Shown here in pieces: positions 22,414 through 33,564 of a stretch of DNA of 64,000 nt (the first letter of the stretch is position 1; every line of letters begins with the position of its first letter). The stretch lies in NCBI RefSeq assembly GCF_902686445.1, contig NC_062226.1, positions 11,628,001 through 11,692,000 on the forward strand. Reading direction: 5' to 3'. The DNA comes from Sciurus carolinensis (lineage: Eukaryota > Chordata > Mammalia > Rodentia > Sciuridae). Both the position numbers and the translations under genes were made by a program. The notes below the pieces were generated by a model. It saw nothing but the letters and a program-made list of their open reading frames with translations, made no database searches and was not told the origin of the DNA.

Positions 22414-22534
22414 GGCTGGTCTGGCTATTTCCCTGGAACTTCAGGGGTTCCTTTTTACTGTTGGGCCATATTCACAATGTCTGAGGGAAAAAGTGAGAGC
22501 CTGTAGTGTTCAAGGCTTGCTGGACGTGAGAAAG

Positions 22535-22682
22535 TCATGGATTTGGAGTTAGGTAGCTCTGGCTGTACATGCAGATGTGACTGTGTGCACGTCATCACAC
22601 CTCCTGGAAACTTCCTTCTTTCTGGGCTCGAGTCTCAATCTGTAAAATAAGGCAGTTGAACTAGGTAATCTACAAGGCCACT
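22535..22682 (+). repeat. MIR relic upstream of OR1K1
   Basis: ggatttggagttaggtagct ctggctgtacatg and cgagtctcaatctgtaaaat aaggcag follow the MIR consensus order. It lies about 120 bases upstream of the OR1K1 start, antisense to it. Confidence 0.6.
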
Positions 22683-22921
22683 TCACGCTTCCATATGTTG
22701 TGACTTGAAAAAAAATATAACAAATGATATTGCCCAAGGATACATACCATGAAAGAAGGAAATTACAAAAGAAAAGATAAAACAGAGGATTAACTTAGAA
22801 ATATCTGACCAATGGACATTTATTTCAGGAAAGAAAGAGTGAAAAACAAAATGAACAAACAAAAAACCAGAATCAACTTGGTGGAGAAGAACATATAAAA
22901 GAAATACCAGCAAAACTCCAA

Positions 22922-22922
22922 A

Positions 22923-22945
<23 letters not shown>
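22922..22945. repeat. (TA)n microsatellite
   Basis: About 12 uninterrupted AT units abutting the T-rich tail of a minus-strand SINE. Confidence 0.9.
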
Positions 22946-22953
<8 letters not shown>

Positions 22954-23150
22954 TTTGTATCAGAGGTTGAACCCAGGAGTGCTTAACCACTGAGCAACAT
23001 CCCCAGCCCTTTTTAAAAATATTTTATTTAGATACAAGGTCTTGCTAAGTTGCTCAGGGTCTTGCTAAGTTGCTTTGAACTCATGATCCTCCTGCCTCAG
23101 CCTCCCCAGCCTCTGGGATTACAGGCGTGTGCCACCGCGCCCAGCTGAGA
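22946..23150 (-). repeat. B1-dID SINE with an internal duplication
   Basis: A full minus-strand dimer ending ctgggattacaggcgtgtgc caccgcgcccagc. The linker segment gtcttgctaagttgctc occurs twice in tandem (near 23039 and 23060). Confidence 0.9.
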
Positions 23151-23498
23151 AAACCTCCAAATCTTATGGGTTCATGTGTTTATATTAAAGTGAATATGAA
23201 CCCACACCACCTATACACAAATAACGAAATTTTAGAACATTGGTGATAAAGAGAATAACAAATACCTACCAGGGGCATGGGGTAAAGTGCACCCATGGTA
23301 TTCAGATAACAAGACTGCCACCAAGTTTTTCATCGATTGTAGATGGTAGTACGGAGTTGGGTAATATCTTAAAATTATGGAGAGACAAATTTTGAATTTA
23401 GAATTTTATACTAAACCAAAATATTAATCAAGTATGAGAAAAGGAAGAAGATATTTTTCAGACATGTAAAAAAAAAAAAAACAGAACAAAAAAATCTG

Positions 23499-23590
23499 GG
23501 GCTGGGGATGTAACTCAGTGGTAGAGCACTTGACTAGTATGTATGAATTCCAGGGTTTCCGTCCCCAGCACCAGAAAAGAAAAAAAATCA
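23499..23590 (+). repeat. ID SINE
   Basis: ggggctggggatgtaactca gtggtagagcacttgac, with a diverged B box ccagggtttccgtccccagc and an A-rich end. Confidence 0.88.
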
Positions 23591-23987
23591 GCTGCAATAA
23601 CAAGTGTCTGATCATACTAGCAAGGAAAGAAGTACAAAATTTTAAAGTTGTTTATTTTATTCCTATGAAATTGTTAATGATTCAAACATTATCCTGATAA
23701 ACCAGCGATGGCACTGGAATGAGGCATAGGAGTTAAGAGAATGGTCTCTAGATAAATGCAGACACAGGTAGGAAGTTCACTCCTTTTAATACTTTCATGA
23801 CTTTGTCAGGTTGTTATTCTTACTGGAAAAAAAAAATGAACAAATGACTCTGGAAGATTCCCCATATCCCTGGAAAAATTTTCCATGAACTCAAATACTT
23901 ACTGAACATCATGCAAATGCCAATGCACACACCTTAGGGAGAAACTTGTTGGAACAGACACATCTGTGGAGGTGCAGAGACTTAACT

Positions 23988-24080
23988 CTTTTTTTTTTTT
24001 TTAAGTGCTGAGGATCAAACCCAGGGCATCGCACATGCTAGGTGATTTGCTCTACCCCTGAGCTGCATCCCCAGTCACAG
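23988..24080 (-). repeat. ID SINE
   Basis: T run (A tail) then aagtgctgaggatcaaaccc and ctctacccctgagctgcatc cccag: minus-strand ID. Confidence 0.85.
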
Positions 24081-24599
24081 AGACTTGATTCTTAAGAACA
24101 GAGGCGACTTGTTTCAATGACTCCAATTTTTCCATGTCTGAATCTCACTGCAGACACTTTGGGAAGCTCTCTAAGAGGGGCCTTAAAACTGGAAGATTTG
24201 AAAACAAAGATTTGCTGAAGATCATGTTGACACCATCTCTGCAGGGGAATGATCTAACTTATTTTTATATTTTTCTTTATAAAAAATAAGACAGACAAAT
24301 AGGGACCTTCCTCTCCTATTGTCTTCCTCTTCTTTCTCTACCAGTTAAGAAGAATATTCTGGCGTTGTCTCCCTGCTGTTAAGTTTTTCTTTTTCCTTCT
24401 TCTTCTTCTTCTTTTTTTTTTTTTTTTTAAATTCCCAACCATCTCCAACCTTCCAAGAGGCGAAAAGCATAAGGGTGAATGGGTAGGATGGAGGAGAAGC
24501 CTGTCTATAAAATTGCTTTTGGAAACGGATACTCTGACCTGTTTAAATCGGTCCCAGAAAACATTTCAGATATCCTGAGCCAACTGCAGAGACATTTAT

Positions 24600-25240
24600 A
24601 TGTAGTTGCAAACACCCACGAGCAGACATGCAAACATGTGCAAAGACACAGGCACAATCAATCATAACAGAAATGTGGAACCAGCGCATGCATTCACATT
24701 CAGGTAGGCAGGCAAGCAGAACCTCAAGATGTGAAGACCCAGATCGGCGTACCCGTAAACTCACAGCCAGATGCAGTTGCATACTGGCTCTTAGAGGGTG
24801 ATTGCGTACTTGTGTTCGTGGTAGCATGCATCACCGCGCACGGATACGTGCTGTGGCCCATCACGTACAATCGTGCTTCCATCGGCACCCTACTCTTTGT
24901 GAGCACTCTCCCAGGTGCCCACACACGCACATCCAGTCACGCCCACTCTCCTTGTTGATCACGCAGTCACAGCCTCATGCGTAGCTTCAGGGTCCCACAG
25001 CCTTGCACCTTCATGCATATGGCTGCACTCACATGGGCCCATGACGGATCACAGAGAGGGGTGCTACCCTAGGGGGGCACTTCCACATACGCCCTGCTTC
25101 CCACTCCCAGTGACACCACTGTGCAGTGATGGCAATGCCCAATCACAGCCTCACAAGCCACACACACTCTCACACTCACATGTAGGACTCACACACACTG
25201 TCACACACAGGAGGATGACTGCATACTCTGAATCCTGACC
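24600..25240. repeat. Degenerate CA-rich tract
   Basis: Repeated short CA-rich motifs (cacacacgcacatcc, gccacacacactctcacact, actgtcacacacagg) with many CpGs. It looks like an old CA-derived tandem repeat that has diverged. The many small open frames here on both strands are a by-product of the low-complexity sequence and not genes. Confidence 0.5.
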
Positions 25241-25259
25241 CTTGTCCCCAAGTGTATTT

Positions 25260-25735
25260 TCTGCCCTTCCACATCACAGGAGGAAATGGCAGCAGGGTCT
25301 GGATGTAGCTTGTCACTGGAGAGTCTGAGGAGGGGAAGATTGGCCTCTCTTATGGGGTTGGGGGCCTTGGGGGCAACTGAACTTCTCCTCAGAGGCGACC
25401 CTCCAGGCCTCGGCCTTCATCCCTAGGGTAGGAGAAAGCTCAGCTCTGGGACTTGTTATCCTTTCTCTCTGGGCTCAATTTGATGGGGGATGAGGTGATG
25501 GCTGCTGCCTCCAACTCAGGGGACATTCAGGAGCCCCGTGCATGGCAAAGCTGTTGTTCCCTGTGGGAGAGAAAGGTCAGGCTGATCTCTGGTTACCCAG
25601 AAGAATGATGGAGAATCCAGGTTTACAGCAGTAGCTTCTGGGGCCAACCCTCCTGTGACCTCAACTGTGACTGGCAGCTTCTTATAGGAAGTATGAGAGT
25701 CTGAGAGGGATTGTCCCTCTGGTGACTACGGCAAT
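25260..25735. other. Intergenic stretch, nothing recognised
   Basis: Moderately GC-rich sequence between the CA-rich tract and the TG-rich tract. I see no repeat family, RNA gene or coding frame worth naming. Confidence 0.4.
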
Positions 25736-25737
25736 AT

Positions 25738-25980
25738 ATGTGGTCGTATGTGTGTATGAGTGTGTGTGTGTATGAGTGTGAGCTTGGGTGTGGAGAGGGT
25801 GTGACCCCACGTAGCGATATGTGTTCAGGGGCTTGAGTGTGTCTGAGAGTGCAGCTGCATCTACACCTGTAGGGATAGCCACACCTCTTTGTTCATGAAT
25901 GCTTCGATAGGAGACTGGATCTAGGGTGAGGGTGTGTATGCTTCTCAGTCTGTTTGTGGTATGAGGGAATGTGTCTACAT
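25738..25980. repeat. Degenerate TG-rich tract
   Basis: tgtgtatgagtgtgtgtgtg tatgagtgtgagcttgggtg and later gggtgtgtatgcttctcag: a diverged TG-type repeat, complementary in composition to the CA-rich tract 500 bases to the left. Confidence 0.5.
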
Positions 25981-26039
25981 GTAGCATTCCAGATGGGAAT
26001 GGCTTTCCATGACACCATAAAAGAAAGATTTTAATATGA

Positions 26040-26330
26040 AATGTCAATGATTCCCTATTGTCTGTTGAATAAAGTCTGAATTCCCCTATCCCATATCCAA
26101 ACCGTGGGTGCCCTTCTCATCCCCAGATCCTCAGTCTTCAAACTTCTCTCTCCGTCTTTCCCAGTACACTCCTCTCAAGCTAGTTAAACAGGTCTTCTTA
26201 GAGTCTTCTGCACACCTGAGCTCATTTTACTCCTGTGCCTTTTTGTACATTTGTCCTGCCCCTAACATAATGCCCCTTCCTCTCACTTCCCACCCATGTT
26301 ATTGAGCCCAACTCATCAGGTACAGCAAGT
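26040..26330 (+). repeat. LINE-2 relic
   Basis: tccctattgtctgttgaata aagtctgaattcccc and the following exon-like pyrimidine-rich run (tttgtacatttgtcctgccc) match the L2 3' region. Strongly diverged. Confidence 0.55.
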
Positions 26331-26339
26331 GCTCCAAAT

Positions 26340-27680
26340 AAGACCCTCAGCTTTCCCCACTTCATACTGGGGGCTGTTCTCACTGCCTATCCTAGTAAAT
26401 AGTGTTGAAGGTGGTTAAAAGGACATACGTGCATTATCAGAATCGGATGAGCCCTACTGGGGATCTTACTTTAGAAATGGCAATCTGACGGTTTCTCTTC
26501 CTTTGTTCTTCAGGTTGGACCTTGTTACTGTCTTCTAATTCCTCCCACTTCTTTCTTGTTTTCTTATCTATCGAATAGGCCCAGTGTAATAGCCAGCAAC
26601 TTGTTTCCTCTAGTTGCTTTCTAGGATTTATATAATTATTGTATCTGGATGTTCCACTGATGCTAAACATGTGGAAGGACACAGTGTAACCTGTAGGCCA
26701 AGATGTAAGGCACCAGGCTCCTTTGGAAACCCTCCTCATCATGGTGGGTACTCTATGTCGTGAGAACCCAAGAAGAAGCAAAGACCATAAAGGAGATCTT
26801 TGAGCATATGAAAGTTCGTACATTATAAACTGGGGGTAAATCTTATATTCCCAGTCCTGTGATTAACAACTCTTCTGACAATACCTCCAGCCATCTGAGT
26901 GCCATCTTGGGATATGGGACTTGGAGTTTAAGACTGCAATAGTTCTGAGCAAACAGAGATGAGTTGGTCATTCTTTCAGGAAATCTATGAAGTTCTTTAA
27001 GAATTGAGGAGACATCTTATCCACATTCTTCTCTCCATTAGCCTGGCACTTTCCAGAAGGCCATAGTTACTAAAAGGAAGAGTCCTGGTTCTGATAATAA
27101 GGAACATTACCTTCTCAGGAAGCCGGGTTGAAGCCTGTAGTCTTTTTGCCATCAAGTGCCAGGTGGCTGATTTCTCCTCAAAGAGGAAAGTGGAGGGGTG
27201 AGTCTAACCCTGACTGTGACCCAAGGAAGACTCCACAGGGGGCCTGTTGGGATCATAGTGAAATATTGTTTGAGTCCTGCACATTGTACCCCCAAGCTCC
27301 CACATCCATAATCAGGGAACTGGGAGGGGGGTAAAGCAGGAGCTGACATTTTTTGTTGGCTGTGTTTCACCTCTTTGGAAGCTCCTGCCCCATAACTCCT
27401 GGGTTCACTCCTCTCTTGCTTCTGCATGGAAGTGCTTCCCAGGCAGCCCTTCAGGGCTTGCCCATGTGAAGCTGAGTCAAGAGGACAAAGGAAGTGTACA
27501 AAAATTGTGAGCTCTGGGTGGACGGAGGCTCGAAGAACACTGGTTCTGAGGAGTCCACTTCAACCCAAGACTTGGAGCACTGTGGTTACCATTGTCCAAG
27601 AGTCAGGTCATGGCATTCCCTTTCCCAATCCCAACCTCAGCTCTGGATGTCTTAATCTTAGCACAGAGCAGTCATGACAT
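26340..27680. other. Intergenic stretch, no gene recognised
   Basis: A 128-codon open frame on the minus strand at 26437-26823 is the longest here. Its sequence is not similar to any family I know, has no clear domain, and lacks other gene signals. Nothing else stands out. Confidence 0.45.
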
Positions 27681-28290
27681 TAACCCTACCTAACCATATG
27701 CTAATCGGAGCATGCTTGTAATTCCAAATGAAATTTAATCCACCAATAACCAATACCTTAGACTTTAAGAAACATTAATAATTTTTCATAACCATAAGTC
27801 TTAAAGTCACCAAAACATGCCAGTTTGATACATAAAATATTCTTATGCCTTTCATCTAGTTCTCACCCCGGCCTAACTGTAATAACTAGACCTGACCCAA
27901 ATTTATCACGACCATTATCCACACACCACTTAACTGACATCTAATACAAACTAAACTGTAACTCACACTGAATCTAGCAATGTCAATGAAACCTGAGCAC
28001 CAATTTAATCAGTTTTATGCTCTAATATTAACCCTGATAGTTCTCATCTTTCTAACTAGTCTTAAGTTTATTCAAACTCTGACTCCTAAATTCATCCCAT
28101 ATTTGCTACTAGTAAAAACAAATCTGAACCATACAATTTACATCCATTTTAATCCATTCATAAATTATCCGGTTAATTCCTAATTCTATCTAACCTTAAC
28201 TCTAAGCTCTTCAACCCTTAGCCACACCCTGAATGCTGGTCCCAACCCTATTATAACCATGATCATGATTCAGACCCTTTCCTTTCTTCT
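27680..28290. repeat. G-depleted, strand-asymmetric tract
   Basis: Over about 600 bases the + strand has very few G but many C, A and T, with recurring short motifs such as taaccct, taactc, cctaac and ctaacc. By eye G is under a tenth of bases while C is about a quarter. The pattern suggests a decayed tandem repeat, possibly telomere-like (CCCTAA-type), or a stretch shaped by strand-biased mutation. I cannot see an intact period. Confidence 0.5.
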
Positions 28291-28299
28291 ACCATGAGC

Positions 28300-28880
28300 C
28301 TGAACTAGTGTGCTCTCGGTCAAACCCAAACCCAAGTGCTGGGAGTTTTAGGAATGAGCTTGTGTGTGTTTTGCAACTGCTCAGCCACCTTCCTGAGACA
28401 TGAAATGCACAGGGCGGAATGTTTGCCTCAGTAGTACACTCTTTGGCATGAGTGGCATCTGAAGCTGCTCTCCTGTGGTCAAGGAGCACAGAGCATACTC
28501 CCTGGCCATGAGGAGACTTAAAAAGGCAAGAATCTGGGAATACTTGGAGCTGACTTGACTCTCACTTAGCCTTTCTGGGGATCAACTTCTTTTTTAGGTG
28601 GCAAATAAAGCTGTATTACATCACCTGGTAACATCTAGGAACTTTTATGGTTTGAACATTGAGCACCCTAAGGGAGCTCCATAGAAACATTAACCTAGTC
28701 TTGATCCTGGCTCTAGGGCTAGCCACAGAATACTCACAGGTCCCTGTCGCCCTCTGTATGCTTCCATTTGCCCCCTTGAGAATCCTTTAAACAGTGACAG
28801 AGGGCATCGAGATCAGAAGAACAGCTCTTTCTTTACCCATGATGATGGGACAGAGTGTCCTCATGTCTCCGCAGTCAGAC
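28300..28880. other. Sequence just downstream of OR5C1
   Basis: It lies 3' of OR5C1 on the minus strand and may include its 3' UTR. No SINE or other repeat is recognised. Confidence 0.4.
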
Positions 28881-29864
28881 TTAACCAGCCTCCTGGGACC
28901 AATCGCTGGTACCCCGCCCTGGACAGCAGAATCGACTCCGGGTCTGCCTGAGGGCCTCCTTGACCTCCTTGTTGCGGAGGCTGTAGATGAGTGGGTTGAG
29001 AGCTGGAATGACGAGGGTGTAGAACACAGAGGCCATCTTGTCAGTGTCCAGGGCATAGCTGGAGCTGGGACGCAGGTACATGAAAATGAGGGTCCCATAG
29101 AGCATGGTCACAGCTGTGAGGTGGGAGCCACAAGTAGAGGCTGCCCTCCGACGGCCCTCGGCCGATCGCATGCGGGCCACAGCCCGGGCGATGAAACCGT
29201 AAGACACAGCTATAACCAACACCGTGGCTGTCTGGATGAAGCCACAGACAGTGAAGAGAAGGAGTTCATTGAGACTGGTGTCGTCGCATGAGATGGCCAG
29301 TAGGGGAGGGATGTCGCAGAAGAAGCTGTTGACCTCCTGGGAGCGGCAGAAGCTCAGGCGGAAGGTGAAGGTTGTGTGGACGAAGGCACTCGCTGCCCCC
29401 CCCAGGCCTGATGCCCCCAGCAAGGCCAAGCACAGACGTGGTGACATAGCCGTCGTATAGAGAAGAGGGTTCTCGATGGCCACATAGCGGTCGTAGGCCA
29501 TGGCTGCCAAGAGGCAACACTCTGCGTCAGCCAGTCCCGCGAAGATAAACATCTGGAGGGCACAGGCCACGTACGGGATGGTGGCACGGGGCAGCAGCAA
29601 GTCCACTAGCATCTTGGGGCCAATGGCCGAAGAATAGCAGGCATCCAGAAGGGAGAGGTTGGCCAGGAAGAAGTACATAGGGGTGTGGAGCCGGGCATTC
29701 ACGTGGATCAGCAGCACCATGCCAACGTTTCCCAGCAGGCTCACGAGGTAGACAGGCAGGAAGATCAAGAAGAGGGTCACACGCAGGTCCCAGCGATTTG
29801 TAATGCCCAGGAGGATGAATTCAGCAGGGGCAACCCTGGCCCCAGTGACGTTCTTTGAGCTCAT
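28881..29864 (-). CDS. OR5C1: OR5C1 olfactory receptor, intact
   Basis: Intact single-exon odorant receptor of 327 residues. The chosen start is the ATG at 29862-29864 ([20 protein letters not shown]), which matches the human OR5C1 start as recalled; the frame stays open for 47 more codons upstream, but that part has no OR similarity. NVT gives the usual N-terminal glycosylation site. Then come [11 protein letters not shown] (TM1), [20 protein letters not shown] (TM2), the first-loop/TM3 cysteine, [15 protein letters not shown] (TM3/loop 2), [14 protein letters not shown] (loop 2), [11 protein letters not shown] (TM6) and [16 protein letters not shown] (TM7 and tail). It acts in olfactory sensory neurons through Golf; its odorant is unknown to me. 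One oddity is E after DRYVAI, where R or C is common. It lies about 6.5 kb from OR1K1, same strand. Confidence 0.95.
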   Translation of the reverse strand: MSSKNVTGARVAPAEFILLGITNRWDLRVTLFLIFLPVYLVSLLGNVGMVLLIHVNARLHTPMYFFLANLSLLDACYSSAIGPKMLVDLLLPRATIPYVACALQMFIFAGLADAECCLLAAMAYDRYVAIENPLLYTTAMSPRLCLALLGASGLGGAASAFVHTTFTFRLSFCRSQEVNSFFCDIPPLLAISCDDTSLNELLLFTVCGFIQTATVLVIAVSYGFIARAVARMRSAEGRRRAASTCGSHLTAVTMLYGTLIFMYLRPSSSYALDTDKMASVFYTLVIPALNPLIYSLRNKEVKEALRQTRSRFCCPGRGTSDWSQEAG

Positions 29865-30005
29865 CCTGCTGGACAGAGACTTGAGGAGAGGCAAAGCAAG
29901 AGGGAGATGAGAGGCCCTCATGGAAGAGAAAGCACCAGAAGTCAGGTAGACCCGGGTCCCTAATTGAAACAAAATTGCTGTTTGACCTTGGATTGGACAA
30001 GTCAC
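29865..30005 (-). other. In-frame upstream extension of OR5C1, probably 5' UTR
   Basis: 47 codons are open in frame before the chosen start. They do not look like receptor sequence. A cccagcagg-like CAG directly before the ATG could be a splice acceptor, as OR genes often have upstream non-coding exons; this is an inference. Confidence 0.4.
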
Positions 30006-30074
30006 ATAACTTCTGAAAACCTTTATTTTGAACTCTGAGAATTTATTGCAAGTTTGCCTTTATAAAAACAGGAG

Positions 30075-30270
30075 TCTTGCCGGGAGCAGTGGTGCACTCC
30101 TATAATCCCAGCGGCTCGGGAGGCTGAGGCAGAAGAATGGTGAGTTCAATGTCTGCCTCAGCAACAGCGAGGCGCTAAGCAACTCAGTGAGAACCTGTCT
30201 CTAAATAAAATACAAAATAGGGCTGGTTGAGTGCCCCTGAGTTCAATCCCAAGTTAAAAAAAAAAAAAAA
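30075..30270 (+). repeat. B1-dID SINE with shortened ID half
   Basis: ccgggagcagtggtgcactc, gctcgggaggctgaggcaga, ctgtctctaaataaaataca, then only part of the ID half (gggctggttgagtgcccctg) and an A tail. The A-box portion of the ID half is deleted. Located upstream of OR5C1. Confidence 0.88.
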
Positions 30271-30284
30271 AAGGGATATGGTCT

Positions 30285-30385
30285 GTCTTATTCACGTTTG
30301 TATCCACAATACTGAGAACATTGCCTGGCACATAGCAGGTGCTCAGTAAATATTTGGTAAATGAATGAATAGTGAATGGAATAAT
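30285..30385 (+). repeat. LINE-2 3' end
   Basis: gcctggcacatagcaggtgc tcagtaaatatttggtaaat gaatgaat is the classic L2 3' terminus. Confidence 0.85.
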
Positions 30386-30649
30386 ATTTAGTTTCTGGCC
30401 AAGGATTGAAAACTTTATGACTGTATCTGCATTTTCCTTTCCAGTTTCCTGGGGAGGAAAAGAGAAAATGGAATGGGCAGAAAATTTTCCTGATCCAAAG
30501 AGTAACTAATGACAGACTTTGAGGTTTGCAGGGAGGACCTTTTTTCCACTGGAGTAAGACCTGGGACAGGACTGGCTTGGTATCCTGCGGGGAGAATGAG
30601 GTGTGGAAAGAACAGAGGGTGAATGTCTTTCTTGACTGATTTTTCACAC

Positions 30650-30770
30650 CTCTCAGCCTCTGTCTTCTACTGTGCACAGCAGTGGGGGGAAAGCGGGAAG
30701 GATTTAGTGAGATAATGCACGTAAAGCATCTCACACCAGGCCAGGTACCTAACAGGCATTTAAAGAAGGT
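30650..30770. repeat. MIR-like relic
   Basis: tgtcttctactgtgcacagc, gagataatgcacgtaaagca and aggccaggtacctaacaggc resemble MIR/L2 3' motifs. Diverged. Confidence 0.5.
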
Positions 30771-30854
30771 CCAGTGAACTGAGTGGAGTTGAGCCAGATG
30801 CTTCGGCTCAATACAGGAAGGAAGCGACCTCCAGGCAAGCAAAATCAGCATAAT

Positions 30855-31110
30855 TCCCCCAAGTGCAGTGTAGCTTCACACTCCGGTGCCTTTGTCCTTA
30901 CTCCAAGAACCCCTTTCTCCTTTTTGTGTTTGACACAAACTACCTCCGGTGTGAAGCCCTCCCTGATGTCCTCAGAGGAAAGCACACTTCTCCCTTGTCT
31001 GTGCCTGCGGCGGTGACGCTTGCATCTGTCACAGCATGTCACCAGTCCACTGCGAATATTTCTGACATGTCTGTTTCTCCTGGGGGCTTTGAGCTCCTTG
31101 TTTCAACAGT
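30855..31110 (+). repeat. LINE-2 relic
   Basis: ctccggtgtgaagccctccc tgatgtcctcag and gggggctttgagctccttg are L2 3'-region motifs in order. Confidence 0.65.
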
Positions 31111-31407
31111 CATTCAAGAAACATTTATGGAATATTGCTATGTGATAAGATTGGGCCTGATTCATCTTTGATTCTCTGAGGTCTGGTGTGTAACCCGTGC
31201 TTGCTAAGTGTTGGTTGGGGATATAAAAAAGTGAAAAGAGTACAGACCAGCAGCCTTTAGGATTGGTTTTGAGCCCAGTTTCCATCACTTCCTGGTGTAT
31301 AACTTCAAGCAAGTCACTTTGGCTCCCCTATCTCTGTTGCTTCAGAGGCAATGGGTTTGTAGCAAAGGGCCCAGAGCTGAGTAAAGTCTCTTTTCCCTCC
31401 CCACTTT

Positions 31408-31625
31408 TTTTTCTTTTTTTGGTACTAGGGATTTAACCCAGGGGTACTTTACCATCACACTACATCACCAGCCCTTTTTATTTTTTATTTTGAGACAGGG
31501 TCTTGTTAAATTGCTTAGAGCCTCACTAAGTTGCTGAGGCTGGCCTCAAACTTGCAATCCTCCTGTCTCAGTCTCCTGAGTCTCTGGGATTACAGGTGTG
31601 TGCCACTGCACCCAGATTTTTTTCT
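31408..31625 (-). repeat. B1-dID SINE
   Basis: ggtactagggatttaaccca, attttgagacagggtcttgt, ctgggattacaggtgtgtgc cactgcacccag: complete minus-strand dimer. Confidence 0.9.
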
Positions 31626-31634
31626 CTCCCTTTA

Positions 31635-31768
31635 AGTAAAGGTTAGATGTGGGGGAGGGGGAAGGGGGAATCATGAGCTAAAATTAAATTCCATGCATAT
31701 ATGAGTTTGTTGGGATGAACCCAACTGCCATGTATAACTATAAAGCTCTAATTAAAAAAAAGAGAGGT
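31635..31768 (+). mobile_element. LINE-1 3'-end fragment
   Basis: Purine-rich gggggagggggaagggggaa, then gaacccaactgccatgtata actataaagctctaattaaa and an A run. A related 3' end occurs at 47,690-47,845. Confidence 0.7.
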
Positions 31769-31924
31769 TAGAGGTTTGGGATTTCCCTTTCTGGTGAGGA
31801 TGATGAAGTTCTTTCTACAAAGCACAGCTTGGATGAAAAAGTTTGAGGATATTAATACAGCACATTGGTGAGGTCCATGCTTGTGGGAATGTAAACTGGG
31901 ACCCTTTCCATAACCGTGCATACC

Positions 31925-32372
31925 CTAGTTTCTTAGTCTGCTTGAGTTTCTATAGAAAAGTGCCATAGACCCAGTGACTTGAACAACAAACATTTATTGT
32001 CACAGTTCTGGAGACTGGGACATCTGAGATCAGATCAGGGTGTTAGCATAGTTGGATTCTGGTGAGGCATCCCTCTCTGGATTGTAGACAGACAACTTTT
32101 TGTTGTTTTTCACATAGTGGAGAGATGGGGAAGGGTAGGGGAAGGTGGAGAGCGAGAAGGAGAGAAAGAGAGTGAGAAGTAGAGAGAGAGAGAGAGAGCA
32201 CTCTTTGATCTCTTCTTATAAGGGCACTAATTCCATCATGAGGACCCCACCCTAGGAACTTCGTTTAACCTAATTATCTCCCCAAAGGCCCATCTCCAAA
32301 TGCTAACAACATTTTGGGGATTAGGATTTCAGCTGAATATGAGGGTCACACACATCCATGTATTTCATCACA
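31925..32372 (-). mobile_element. MLT1-like MaLR LTR
   Basis: tagtttcttagtctgcttga, cagttctggagactgggaca tctgagatcagatcagggtg, ataagggcactaattccatc atgagg and aattatctccccaaaggccc are antisense MLT1 landmarks. A GA-rich tract lies inside it at about 32155-32199. Confidence 0.8.
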
Positions 32373-32639
32373 CCTAGTAATTCCACTTCTTGTTGTTTGC
32401 TTTTGAAAACTTTCACATGTGTATACAGTGTATACAGGGAGACATGCATGAGGGTGCATGCCCTCCTTGACTCTTCATAAGGGCCAGACATTCGTCATAC
32501 CCAATCTTTATCAGTTGCCTCATGGGGATTAAATGGGAGAGGAGTTGCCTGCATGCATCAATATGGAGAAAGCTCAAAAACAGAACTTGTGGAAAAACAT
32601 ACAGATTGATAAGAAAGCACAAAGCAATAATATTAAGAG

Positions 32640-33285
32640 CTGATTATTAATCACAGTCACTAGCAAGATCTGAAGAAGTTGATCTCTTAGAAACAGAGAG
32701 TAGAAAGGTGGTTACTAGAGGTTGGAGCAGGGAAGGATAGGGAAAGGGGAGATGTCGAAGGGTCTGGAGCTTAGTTAGACTAGAGGAATATGCTTCAGTG
32801 CTTGATCACACTGCACGGCACTCCATTGTCTTGTAATAACTGTACCTAAGTATTTGTCCTCCACCTAGTGGAGCATCTTGAGTTAGGAACCATGCCTTGA
32901 TTACCCTTCTACCCTCAGGGACATAGGAGTTTAGGGATCTCTCCCTTCTCCTAGGTGGGGTCACTGGCGGAAGTCAGATAACTTCTAGGGGTAGGAAAAA
33001 AACAGTGGGGTTGCAGCTCCACCCAACTACAGGTCGTCCATGAACAGGCCAGCTGCCCGGTTGAAATCCTGCATGCGGAACTCAGCTGATGGCCAACCCC
33101 TTGTGTGTTTTGTTCTATCTACATGGAAAGCAAACGTCACTCACCTTTACAAAGTGAGGAGTAGAGCTGCTTCGAGTGCTTTTCCATTTTTCCATCTGTA
33201 AAATGGGGACAATGAGATTTCAGGGCTTTTATTTCTTGCTTTGAAATTTTGGTGCAAGGATCCTCAAACTTCAGTTAAGTAGATT
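32640..33285. other. Intergenic stretch, nothing recognised
   Basis: No SINE, LTR or coding frame that I recognise. A gagttaggaaccatgccttg run near 32880 may be an old L2 fragment. Confidence 0.35.
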
Positions 33286-33288
33286 TTA

Positions 33289-33290
33289 TG

Positions 33291-33316
<26 letters not shown>
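33289..33316. repeat. (GT)n microsatellite
   Basis: About 14 uninterrupted GT units. Confidence 0.95.
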
Positions 33317-33321
<5 letters not shown>

Positions 33322-33564
33322 AGCATGTACATAAAACGTAATCAATTCCCCGTTAACTCCTCTCTCTCTGCCTTACTACCAATGGGAAGAAGTCCTGACA
33401 TTCTAGGTTGGGTGTGTTGTTCCATGTAGGACTTGCCAAGGAAATGGGAAGACTCAGGCTTCCACAAGAAGTCATTTCTGGGTTTGCTCTCAGGAGCTAA
33501 TCAGTGCTAGAGGAACCACTGGATTTTTGGGCTACTGACTCTATTTAGTCTAAAGTTGACTTTT

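Noticed and set aside
24543..25238. Several 60-107-codon frames rich in H, C and T
   Set aside because: Low-complexity CA-rich sequence, not coding.
26437..26823. A 128-codon minus-strand frame
   Set aside because: No recognised family, no promoter or splice support; could be chance. Noted in the intergenic entry.
27980..28183. A hydrophobic 67-codon frame
   Set aside because: It lies in the G-poor tract, where stop-free frames and hydrophobic codons follow from composition.
28794..29291. A 165-codon open frame on the + strand
   Set aside because: Antisense shadow of OR5C1; GC-rich OR sequence often leaves opposite-strand frames open.
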